Source: Burkholderiales bacterium (GTDB taxonomy: Bacteria > Pseudomonadota > Gammaproteobacteria > Burkholderiales > Casimicrobiaceae). From it: a DNA stretch of 64,000 nucleotides. The number at the start of each line of letters is the position of its first letter. Within the stretch, counting starts at the first letter, position 1. The translations under genes were made by a program, and so were the position numbers. Positions 24,581-31,600 of the stretch are shown here, piece by piece. The DNA lies in NCBI GenBank assembly GCA_015075645.1, contig JABTUF010000002.1, positions 620,001-684,000 on the forward strand, in the 5' to 3' direction. Below the pieces are notes generated by a model. The model was not told where the DNA came from, made no database searches, and saw only the letters and a list, made by a program, of their open reading frames with translations.

Positions 24581-26323
24581 TCACGCGCAGACGCGGTAGG
24601 CGTGTGCGGGAACTCCGAGCAACGCGAGGACTTGGCGCTGCAGGTCGGTGAGGTCGGCGTCAAAGGTCTGGACGGTTTGGCCGTCGCGCAACAGGCGGTG
24701 GCGTTGGGCGAGGCTGAACAGGCGCAGCACCTGCTCGGTGGTAGGCCGCCGACATTGACGCTGCTCCGGATACAGCGGTAGCTCGGCGATCACCTCGTGG
24801 CGCATCGCGCCGCGTAATTCACGCTCGATGAGCGCCTGCACGAGCAGGGCCAGGAAGTACAGCGTGAACAGGGCCTCGATGCGCCCTTCGTTCTTGAGGA
24901 AGATCGGGGCGATCTCGTGCACGGTCTTCACCTGCTCGAAACGCTTCTCGATGGTGGGCTGGCCCTTGTGGGCCTCGAGCACTTGGGCGGGGGTGAGGGT
25001 CCGGTCGTTGCTGAGCAACGGATACATGCCATCGCTCTTCTGGTCGTAGGCCACGGCGGCGGCGTCGATCGACCATTCGATGTCGAAGCGCCGGCGGGTG
25101 ATCTTGCGGTACGCGGTGTCGGGGCCAGGACGACCACGGCGGACCTGCTTGAAGCTGTGCTCCTCGCGCACCACGCGTTTGACCTTGAGGTAGCGGGTGA
25201 CCCGGTACTGCTCGAGGATCTCGGCCACGCGCTGATCGATCTCGGCAGCACCCCGCAGCCGCGCGCGGGTTGCGATCAGGCGCCGGTGCAACTGTTCGAG
25301 CGCTTCGCTGGCCGCGGCGAGCTGGCGGTCGCGTCGGGCACGCTGGTGCAGCGTGAGCAGCGTGCTCCACACCCAGGTGATCGGCCAGACCTCCATCGAG
25401 GGCAACGGTTGGCGGTAGACGTACCAGCAGTCCCGTGGTCCGTCACGGTGCCGAGTATTCGGCCGATCCCAGACTTGTTCCCAGGCCGGGTCATGGGTCT
25501 GGATCCACTGGCGAAAGCGTGCATCCTCCTGGCGGCTGCGTGGCATCACGGTAACGAAACGCCCGCCCGCGGCATCGATGTGACGCATGTTCTCGTAGGA
25601 GCACAGCTTGGAATCGGCGACATACAGGAAGTCGGCACGGCCGGCCACCGCCCGCAATGCCTCCCAGGTCTGGACGTGGGTGACCGAGTCGCTGGTATTG
25701 CCGTCGGCGCAGCGAAACGACGCCGGAACCCCCTCGGCGGTGACGGTGAGGATGAACAGCAGCTGGCGCAAATCCGGGCGGTGGTCCTTGGAAAAGCCGA
25801 AGGCGATCGCCGGTGCGGTGCGCCCGCGCAGCTCGCGGCCGGTCGCCGCCCGGTACTGGCCGCAGAAGGCGATCGAGGTCGAGTCGTTGTGCAGCCGCTC
25901 GAAGGTCACCCCGAAGCGCTGCCCCACTGCGACCACCACCGCGGTGAGCAGGGCTCCACGGTCGGCGTCGAAGAGCCGATCGAGCGCGCGCCCAATGCGG
26001 TCGTCGGTCAGCCGCACCATCTGCGCCGCGTCGATGCCGAAGCACCCCGGCGCAAAGCCGTGCACGGTCTCCTGCTGGCGGTAGACGGGCTCGCGCTCGA
26101 CCAGGATCGAGCGCAGCAGCACGCCGAGTGCCTGCGCGTGGCTGACGGCACGGCGTCGATCGGCGGTGGGCACGAACTTCTCGAGCAGCGCCGGCAACCC
26201 CATGCGCTCGAGGAAGTGATTGACCAGGGGTAGCGGTCCCAGTCGCTCGCTGTTCAGGGCGAAGCGTTCGGGCGGGTAGACTTGTGGTTTCTTCAACCTG
26301 ACGATAGTATTATCGCCAGACAT
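24581..26323 (-). CDS. IS1634-family transposase
   Basis: 580 aa. N-terminal DUF4277-like domain (ERLGPLPLVNHFLERMGLPALLEKFVPTADRR), then a DDE/RNase H core: FERLHNDSTSIAFCGQY (first Asp), FLYVADSKLCSYENM (second Asp), and a late Glu in GQPTIEKRFEQVKTVHEIAPIFLKNEGRIEALFTLYFLALL. This is the wording of IS1634/IS1549-group enzymes. The ATG at 26323 gives MSGDNTIVRLKKPQVYPPERF and overlaps, on the opposite strand, the ATG of the DUF6788 gene; an in-frame start 93 bp further upstream is possible but would run through that gene. Complete and uninterrupted. Confidence 0.93.
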   Translation of the reverse strand: MSGDNTIVRLKKPQVYPPERFALNSERLGPLPLVNHFLERMGLPALLEKFVPTADRRRAVSHAQALGVLLRSILVEREPVYRQQETVHGFAPGCFGIDAAQMVRLTDDRIGRALDRLFDADRGALLTAVVVAVGQRFGVTFERLHNDSTSIAFCGQYRAATGRELRGRTAPAIAFGFSKDHRPDLRQLLFILTVTAEGVPASFRCADGNTSDSVTHVQTWEALRAVAGRADFLYVADSKLCSYENMRHIDAAGGRFVTVMPRSRQEDARFRQWIQTHDPAWEQVWDRPNTRHRDGPRDCWYVYRQPLPSMEVWPITWVWSTLLTLHQRARRDRQLAAASEALEQLHRRLIATRARLRGAAEIDQRVAEILEQYRVTRYLKVKRVVREEHSFKQVRRGRPGPDTAYRKITRRRFDIEWSIDAAAVAYDQKSDGMYPLLSNDRTLTPAQVLEAHKGQPTIEKRFEQVKTVHEIAPIFLKNEGRIEALFTLYFLALLVQALIERELRGAMRHEVIAELPLYPEQRQCRRPTTEQVLRLFSLAQRHRLLRDGQTVQTFDADLTDLQRQVLALLGVPAHAYRVCA

Positions 26324-26693
26324 GACCAAGTCAAGCCCCCCATCCAAGCGATCCCTCGCCACCCAGGCCAGACGGTCGCGGCAACGCATCGAGAAGATTC
26401 GCGCTGCCGTCGGCACGATCGACTACCTGTGCACCGGCACGCTCTACGAACATCTGAGCCGCTGCGGCAAGGCTGGCTGTCGCTGCGCCACCGACCTGGC
26501 AGCTCGCCACGGGCCGTACTACGACTGGGGGTACATGCAGGACGGCAAGCTCGTGCGTCGCCGCCTCTCGGCCGAGCAGGCCCGCCTCATGCGCCTGGCG
26601 ATCGCCAACTACCGCAAGCTCAAGAAACTGCTACGCGAATGGGAGAGAGAATCCGCGCGACTCATCGAAGCCGAACAACCCCGCGATCACTGA
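26322..26693 (+). CDS. DUF6788-family protein carried by the IS element
   Basis: 123 aa, very basic. The core TLYEHLSRCGKAGCRCATDLAARHGPYYDWGYMQDGKLVRRRLSAEQARLMRLAIANYRKLKKLLREWERESARL has the GKxxCxC zinc-like motif and the Tyr-rich 'HGPYY' of the DUF6788 family. From general knowledge such genes accompany IS1634-type transposases; a DNA-binding accessory or regulator role is inferred. Its start codon overlaps that of the divergent transposase (CATG at 26321-26324). A TATTAT -10-like hexamer (26308-26313) would place the transcript start next to the ATG. Confidence 0.8.
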   Translation: MTKSSPPSKRSLATQARRSRQRIEKIRAAVGTIDYLCTGTLYEHLSRCGKAGCRCATDLAARHGPYYDWGYMQDGKLVRRRLSAEQARLMRLAIANYRKLKKLLREWERESARLIEAEQPRDH

Positions 26694-26752
26694 CTCCGAC
26701 GTGCGATCGGGAAATTACCGAGAAATGCGTCTGCCGATGTGCGGAATGTAAG

Positions 26753-26995
26753 GCCGACCAGGTGGCAATAGGCGAAGAACGCCGCGGAGGCGAACGCGGC
26801 GCACATCTGCAGGAGTTCGACGTCGCCGGGCACCGACCAGGCGAAGAGCTTGCGCCCGACGATCGACACGATCTCCATCGCGACCAGCGCGACGAACACG
26901 AAGCCGCCCGCGACGGCAAAACCGCGCGCGATCGCGATGAGCGCCCGGCCCGCAGCGCCGTACCCTGCCCCCGCCGCTCCCTGCGACTCCTGCAT
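26753..26995 (-). pseudogene. dctQ: TRAP small permease, 5' part (dctQ split by IS1634 element)
   Basis: N-terminal part: MQESQGAAGAG, then two hydrophobic helices (GFVFVALVAMEIVSIVGRK and ELLQMCAAFASAAFFAYCHLVG), typical of DctQ. It runs straight into the element, which adds about 22 foreign residues before a stop. ATG at 26995, 65 bp after the thioesterase stop. The broken gene heads the dctQMP series, so the insertion may also reduce dctM and dctP expression. Confidence 0.9.
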
Positions 26996-27060
26996 GACGC
27001 CTCTCCCTCCGCGACCGCGGCGTGCGTCCGGCGTTCCGGAATCGGTACGCCCTGTCCGCC

Positions 27061-27480
27061 CTATCCGAGCTTCGCGCGCAACCACTCCGGCGGCGCCGCC
27101 GCCTGGATGCGCGCGGGGTCGTCGGGATGGCGGCGCGCGAGGATCCGGACCTCGCGCCCCTCGACCAGCACCTCGTCCGCGCGCCGGATCGCGTGTGCCA
27201 CCACGAAGCTCTTCCCGCGCCACTCGGCGACGCTCGTGTCGACCGCGATCCTGTCACCGAAGGTCGCCGACTTGAGGAAGCGCGCCGTCGCCTCGACCAG
27301 CGGCGCCCCGAAGATGCCGTCGCTGCGTTCGGTCTCGTGCCACGACGGCACGCCTGCCGCCTCGAAGAACTGCCGGAACGCCGCGTCCATCCAGCGGAAG
27401 TAGTTCGGATAGAAGACGATGCGCAGCGGGTCGCAGTCGCCGAACTCGACGGTGAATCCGGTCGTGTGCCGGAAGCTCAT
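27061..27480 (-). CDS. 4-hydroxybenzoyl-CoA-type thioesterase (hotdog fold)
   Basis: 139 aa. The active-site segment FGDCDPLRIVFYPNYFRWMDAAFRQFFEAAG carries the catalytic Asp (GDCDP) and Tyr-Pro of the 4HBT/YbgC class. Hydrolyses acyl- or aroyl-CoA thioesters. Its ATG overlaps the stop of an iorB-like 3' remnant (27477-27480), so it was once coupled to an indolepyruvate oxidoreductase gene. It is followed by the TRAP genes, suggesting an ancestral operon for an arylacetate-like compound. Confidence 0.88.
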   Translation of the reverse strand: MSFRHTTGFTVEFGDCDPLRIVFYPNYFRWMDAAFRQFFEAAGVPSWHETERSDGIFGAPLVEATARFLKSATFGDRIAVDTSVAEWRGKSFVVAHAIRRADEVLVEGREVRILARRHPDDPARIQAAAPPEWLRAKLG

Positions 27481-27590
27481 GGCGAGCGCTTCGCAGCGAC
27501 GCGCGCGGGCGCCGCCGGACGCTTCATCCAGACGATCGGCTGCGCGACGACCGGGCGCGGCGGCGCGCCGTGGCGCTCCGAACTACCGCC
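27477..27590 (-). pseudogene. 3' remnant of a second indolepyruvate oxidoreductase beta gene
   Basis: The frame reads HGAPPRPVVAQPIVWMKR, then PAAPARVAAKRSP and a stop; the first 18 residues are identical to the C-terminus of the intact iorB at 55689. At DNA level 27521-27576 matches 55709-55764 at 54 of 56 positions. Upstream of about 27590 the iorB similarity ends abruptly, and the rest (27591-27755) resembles nothing I recognise. A relic of gene loss or of recombination between the two loci. Confidence 0.85.
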
Positions 27591-27755
27591 ACCCTTGCGC
27601 GGCCCCGACCGCCCGATCCCCCGAATGCACTCCTGCCACGGCATCTTGAACACTCCCGACCTCCATTTCGTCCAACCCGTCCGGGGACTCCTGAAAGACG
27701 ACGTTCGAAGGAGAGCCCGGACGGGAAGCACGGGGCACGGCGGCACGTGAAGGTA

Positions 27756-28661
27756 TCAGGTCCGAAGCAACCGCGCGATCCCCGAGCGCATCCAGCGATG
27801 TCCGGGGTCGTGGTGGGCCCGCTCGTGCCAGTTCAGGTTGATGTCGTAGCCGGGCAGCTTGACCGGCAGCTCGAACGTGCGCAGGCGTCCTTGCTTCGTG
27901 ATGATCTCCGCGAGGCGCAGCGGGATCGTCGCGATCAGGTCGGTGCCCTGGATGACATAGGACAGGCCGGCATAGTTCGGGACCTCGATCGAGATCCTGC
28001 GCACGACCCCCTGACGCTCGCACGCACGCTCGACGATGGCGTGCCCCGTACCGGCGGCGCTGACCGCGATATGCGACTCGGATTCGTAGAGCGCGCGACT
28101 GAGCGTGCGACGGATGCGCGGATGGCCCGCGCGCACGACGCAGACGTAGCGTTGCGGGAACAATTTCTGCTGGTAGAACCCCGCGGTCAACTGGGGCATG
28201 AAACCGATCGCCAGGTCCGCGTCGCCGGATTCGAGCTGCATGGCCGTCTGTTGCGACAGCGGCCGCACCTCGATCGACACGCCCGGCGCCATGGCGAGCA
28301 GGCCTGCCCAGAGCCCGGGCAGCAGCACGACCTGGCTGATGTCGCTCATGCTGATGCAGAACCGCCTGGTCGCCGTCGGCGGATCGAATTGGCTTCGATA
28401 GCCGAAGGCGGTGTCGAACGCCTCGAGCGCCTGCCGCATCTGCGGCGCGAGTTCACGCGCCAGCGGCGTGGGTTCCATCGCGGCACCCACGCGAACGAAC
28501 AGCGGATCGGCGAAGTGCTCGCGCAAGCGCGCCAGCGCAACGCTGACGGCCGGCTGGCTCAGGCCGAGCGTCTCCGCGGCGAGCGTCACGGAGCGCCGCT
28601 TCGACATCTCGTCGAAGACGGCGAGCAATCGTCGGTCCAGCGAAGCCTGGGGCTTGGTCAC
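27756..28661 (-). CDS. LysR-family transcriptional regulator
   Basis: 301 aa. HTH: LDRRLLAVFDEMSKRRSVTLAAETLGLSQPAVSVALARLREHFADPLFVRVG; then the periplasmic-binding-like effector domain, with a DADLAIGFMPQLTAGFYQQKLFPQRYVCVVRAGHP stretch usual in NahR/NodD-type (aromatic-responsive) LysR proteins. The GTG at 28661 is preferred: GGGAG lies 9 bp upstream, and the ATG at 28691 would sit inside the operator. It is divergent from hutH, with the palindrome ATTCGAAATTCGAAT 29 bp before the start. The same promoter architecture recurs at 34.2 and 55.4 kb, making this the candidate controller of all three. Confidence 0.92.
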   Translation of the reverse strand: MTKPQASLDRRLLAVFDEMSKRRSVTLAAETLGLSQPAVSVALARLREHFADPLFVRVGAAMEPTPLARELAPQMRQALEAFDTAFGYRSQFDPPTATRRFCISMSDISQVVLLPGLWAGLLAMAPGVSIEVRPLSQQTAMQLESGDADLAIGFMPQLTAGFYQQKLFPQRYVCVVRAGHPRIRRTLSRALYESESHIAVSAAGTGHAIVERACERQGVVRRISIEVPNYAGLSYVIQGTDLIATIPLRLAEIITKQGRLRTFELPVKLPGYDINLNWHERAHHDPGHRWMRSGIARLLRT

Positions 28662-28689
28662 GTTTCGCGCCTCCCGGGGCGCGGCGCGC

Positions 28690-28756
28690 ATTCGAAATTC
28701 GAATACGTCCGTTTCGATGTTAGCACTTTCGCGAATCCCGGGCGGATTCTATGCTG
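28690..28756 (+). promoter_or_regulatory. LysR-type promoter copy C (drives hutH, overlaps LysR control region)
   Basis: Three blocks: operator ATTCGAAATTCGAAT (28690-28704, flanked by CGC and ACG so the arms extend to 8 of 9), 20 bp, ACTTTCGCGAATC (28725-28737), 9 bp, TTCTAT (28747-28752). The same blocks with the same 20- and 9-bp spacings occur at 34154-34219 and 55411-55480 on the other strand. With TTCTAT near -10, the operator is centred about 62 bp upstream of the predicted start, the normal LysR recognition-site position. Confidence 0.85.
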
Positions 28757-28869
28757 GTTCCGGAACGCGTCGGCGAGGTCGCGCACCGTCCCGGCCGCTT
28801 CCGAGCGGCCCGTGAACGAAGCAACACCCGGCTTTCCCGACCTCGGCCAGACCCTGGAAACCCCCTGAC

Positions 28870-30405
28870 GTGACCGCCATCACCCTTCGCGACGGCGATC
28901 TGTCGCTCGACGCGCTGCGCACCGTCTTCGAAGGCCCCGTCCGCTACGAACTCTCGGCGCGCGCCCTGGGGCGCGTGCGACAGGGTGCTCGCACCGTCGC
29001 TGGTGTCACGCGCCGAAAGGCCGCAGCCTACGGCATCAACACGGGCTTCGGCCTGCTCGCGCAGACACGCATTCCGGCCGATCAGCTCGAGGCCTTGCAG
29101 CGCAACCTCGTGCTCTCGCATTCCTGCGGCACCGGCGAGGAGCTGTCCGACGAGATCGTGCGGCTGGTGCTGGTGCTGAAGGTCGCCAGCCTCGCGCAGG
29201 GGCACTCGGGCATTCGCCCGGGAACGATCGGCGCGCTGCAACGTCTGCTCGAGCGCGAGGTCTACCCGTGCGTGCCCTCGCAGGGCTCGGTGGGCGCCTC
29301 GGGCGACCTGGCGCCGCTCGCGCACCTGAGCGCAACCCTGTTCGGGGTCGGCCACATGCGTACCGGCGGGCGCCGCGTAAGCGCGGCGCAGGGGCTGAAG
29401 CTCGCGGGCATCGAGCCGGTCCGGCTCGCGGCCAAGGAAGGACTCGCGCTCCTCAACGGCACGCAGGCTTCGACGGCCCTCGCGCTCGCCGGCTTCTTCG
29501 CCATCGAAAACGTCTACGCCGCCGCGCTCGTCGCCGGCGCGCTCACGACGGACGCGCTCAAGGGGAGCGACACCCCGTTCGACGACCGCATCCACGCGCT
29601 GCGGCGCCAGCGGGGGCAGCGTGCCGTGGCCCGAGTCCTGCGCCGGCTGATCGAGGGCAGCGGCATCCGCGCTTCGCACGTCGTCTGCGACCGCGTGCAG
29701 GATCCCTATTCGCTGCGCTGCCAGCCGCAGGTGATGGGCGCCTGCCTGGACGTGATGACGAGCGCCGCGCGGGCGCTGTCGCTCGAAGCCAATGCCGTCA
29801 CCGACAACCCGCTGGTGTTCCCGGACAGCGACGAAGTGCTCTCCGGCGGCAACTTCCACGCCGAGCCGGTCGCGTTCGCGGCCGACCAGCTCGCGCTCGC
29901 CGTCGCCGAGATCGGCTCGATCTCCGAGCGACGCATCGCGCTGCTCGTCGATCCGAAGATGAGCGGCCTGCCGGCCTTCCTGATCGAGAACAGCGGCGTG
30001 AACTCCGGCTTCATGATTCCCCAGGTCACCGCCGCGGCGCTGGTCTCGGAGAACAAGGCGCTGGCGCACCCCGCCAGCGTGGACAGCATCCCGACCTCCG
30101 CGAACCAGGAGGACCACGTGTCGATGGCGGCGCACGGCGCGCGCCGACTGCTGCTGATGGCGCGCAACGCCGCTGTCGTGGTCGGCATCGAGCTGCTCGC
30201 CGCGGCCCAGGGGGTCGAGTTCCATCGACCGCTCGAGAGTTCACGGGCTCTCGAAGGCGCGCTCCGACAGATCCGCGCGCGCGTCCACCGCCTCGACAGG
30301 GATCGATACCTGGCGCCGGACATCGAGGCGGCGCGCGATCTCGTCCTTTCGGGCGCGTTCCGCGGGCTCATCGAACCCGCCGCCCTTCCGGGAAGCGTGG
30401 GCTGA
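28870..30405 (+). CDS. hutH: Histidine ammonia-lyase
   Basis: 511 aa MIO-type aromatic amino acid lyase. The MIO tripeptide is in [16 protein letters not shown]; the catalytic Tyr is in [19 protein letters not shown]. The substrate-selectivity pair reads Ser-His ([13 protein letters not shown]), the histidine-type signature rather than His-Leu (tyrosine) or Phe-Leu (phenylalanine). The C-terminal [22 protein letters not shown] is also HutH-like. Start GTG at 28870 with a weak ribosome site. Unlike hutF and hutU it is not next to a HutC operator but behind the LysR-type promoter, about 110 bp downstream of its predicted start point. It deaminates histidine to urocanate. Confidence 0.9.
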   Translation: MTAITLRDGDLSLDALRTVFEGPVRYELSARALGRVRQGARTVAGVTRRKAAAYGINTGFGLLAQTRIPADQLEALQRNLVLSHSCGTGEELSDEIVRLVLVLKVASLAQGHSGIRPGTIGALQRLLEREVYPCVPSQGSVGASGDLAPLAHLSATLFGVGHMRTGGRRVSAAQGLKLAGIEPVRLAAKEGLALLNGTQASTALALAGFFAIENVYAAALVAGALTTDALKGSDTPFDDRIHALRRQRGQRAVARVLRRLIEGSGIRASHVVCDRVQDPYSLRCQPQVMGACLDVMTSAARALSLEANAVTDNPLVFPDSDEVLSGGNFHAEPVAFAADQLALAVAEIGSISERRIALLVDPKMSGLPAFLIENSGVNSGFMIPQVTAAALVSENKALAHPASVDSIPTSANQEDHVSMAAHGARRLLLMARNAAVVVGIELLAAAQGVEFHRPLESSRALEGALRQIRARVHRLDRDRYLAPDIEAARDLVLSGAFRGLIEPAALPGSVG

Positions 30406-30466
30406 ACGACGCCGCCGCTGATTTGCAGCGCGTCCCTCGCGCCGCGCACCGCAGCCGGGTCCGGGT

Positions 30467-30712
30467 TCAGCCGTGCAGCGCCCGGTACTTGGCCATCAGG
30501 TCGTCCGGCGACTCGACGTGGTCCGGATGCTGGACGATGCAGTCGGCGGGGCACACGACCCTGCACTGCGGCTCGTCCTCGGCGCCGACGCACTCGGTGC
30601 ATTTCGTCGGATCGATCACGTAGATCGGATCTCCCACGCTGATCGCCTCGTTCGGGCAAACCGGCTTGCATGCGTCGCAGGACGTGCAGTCTTCGTTGAT
30701 CAACAGGGCCAT
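30467..30712 (-). CDS. 2[4Fe-4S] ferredoxin, Allochromatium (Alvin) type
   Basis: 81 aa. First cluster motif CTSCDACKPVCP; second CTECVGAEDEPQCRVVCPADC, with the 6-8 residue insertion between the second and third cysteines that marks the low-potential Alvin/YfhL ferredoxins used by aromatic-degrading betaproteobacteria. Nearest partners: the NfnAB-like protein upstream in the same direction and the indolepyruvate oxidoreductase at 55-59 kb. ATG at 30712; 182 bp separates it from the rubrerythrin-like gene, so it may also have its own promoter. It is convergent with hutH. Confidence 0.93.
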   Translation of the reverse strand: MALLINEDCTSCDACKPVCPNEAISVGDPIYVIDPTKCTECVGAEDEPQCRVVCPADCIVQHPDHVESPDDLMAKYRALHG

Positions 30713-30894
30713 GGCGGGTTCACGAGCACGCCGCGTCAGGCGACGGCTCTCTCCTTCGGTTCGGCGGGTTTCGCAGGGCACCGAGCGCCGCAAGACGCGG
30801 CGCTGTCTCTCGGACGCGATGCGACCGCGCGGGCCGCAGCCTCGAGCGGCCCGTTGCGCCGCGCCGCGATCGTCGAACGGCTTCGCGGCGACAT

Positions 30895-31590
30895 TCAGCG
30901 ACTCCGCGCCCCGGAAGTCGTCGGCGGCGCACCGGCGCCGTCCGGTCCGACGCTGAACAGCCCGGGCTTGCCGACGCGCCAGCGTTCGTATTCGGTGGCG
31001 AGCGTGTCGGCATGGTCGCGCTCCTCGGCCGCGAGTTCGCGATAGAGCCGATGCTCGGCCGAACCCGGCGCAGCGCGCTCCGCGCGGCCGGCGAAGTACT
31101 CAGCGGCGCGTTTCTCGAGGCCGATCGCGATGCGGAACAGATTGGCGGGATCCTGCGGACGGCTCTCGACGTCGGCGAAGATCGCGGCCAGCTCGATGCG
31201 GAACGCCGGCGAGGGCTCGGGTACGTCGAGGTGGTAGCGGCGCGACAGCGTTTCCATGTGCTCGCCTTCCATCACCGCGAAGCGGCCGAACAGCTCGCGC
31301 ATCGCCGGCTCGCGGCTGTCGGCCGCGGCGCGCTGGTAGAAGGCACGCCCCCCGAGCTCGATCTCGAACGCCAGGCGTATGCCCTCGAGCGCCCCGACCT
31401 CGTCGACGCGCCCGGTGTCCTGCACTTCGAGCTTGCCGCCGCAGTGGGGACAGCGGCCGTAGGGAAACGCGAAGCCTTCGCTGACCTTGGCGCACTGCGT
31501 GCAGTGCCATCGCAGGCTGGCGTCGGCGCAGCAGATGTAGACGCCTTCGGCGTCGTCGTCGAGCGGCTGGCGGCATTTCGGACACAGCAT
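30895..31590 (-). CDS. Rubrerythrin-like ferritin-fold protein with N-terminal zinc ribbons
   Basis: 231 aa. N-terminal cysteine-rich part: CPKC, then YICC, then CTQC, then CPHCG (residues 3-50), a double zinc-ribbon/rubredoxin-like module. The four-helix ferritin-like domain has FEIELGGRAFYQRAA (Glu), VMEGEHMETLSRRY (Glu-x-x-His), IGLEKRAAEYF (Glu) and LAAEERDHADTLATEY (Glu-x-x-His), a full di-iron ligand set. In classical rubrerythrin the rubredoxin part is C-terminal; here the order is reversed. Likely a peroxide-reducing or redox-protective partner for the oxygen-sensitive ferredoxin/Nfn system. It starts 10 bp after the nfn stop. Confidence 0.85.
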   Translation of the reverse strand: MLCPKCRQPLDDDAEGVYICCADASLRWHCTQCAKVSEGFAFPYGRCPHCGGKLEVQDTGRVDEVGALEGIRLAFEIELGGRAFYQRAAADSREPAMRELFGRFAVMEGEHMETLSRRYHLDVPEPSPAFRIELAAIFADVESRPQDPANLFRIAIGLEKRAAEYFAGRAERAAPGSAEHRLYRELAAEERDHADTLATEYERWRVGKPGLFSVGPDGAGAPPTTSGARSR

Positions 31591-31600
31591 GGCGCGACCC

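Larger units (their letters stand above)
24512..26752 (-). mobile_element. IS1634-family insertion sequence (2241 bp) with terminal inverted repeats
   Basis: The ends are CTTACATTCCGCACATCGGC, identical for the first 20 bases at 24512 and, inverted, at 26752. Similarity continues for about 10 more bases (GGACGCAATT against AGACGCATTT). It is flanked by a perfect 6-bp duplication. It encodes a 580-aa transposase (minus) and a DUF6788 protein (plus) in divergent orientation. It splits dctQ. No internal frameshift is seen, so the element may still be active. Confidence 0.93.

Noticed and set aside
28870..30405. Phenylalanine or tyrosine ammonia-lyase instead of HutH
   Set aside because: The selectivity pair is Ser-His and the overall wording is HutH-like; other substrates remain a testable option but not the annotation.
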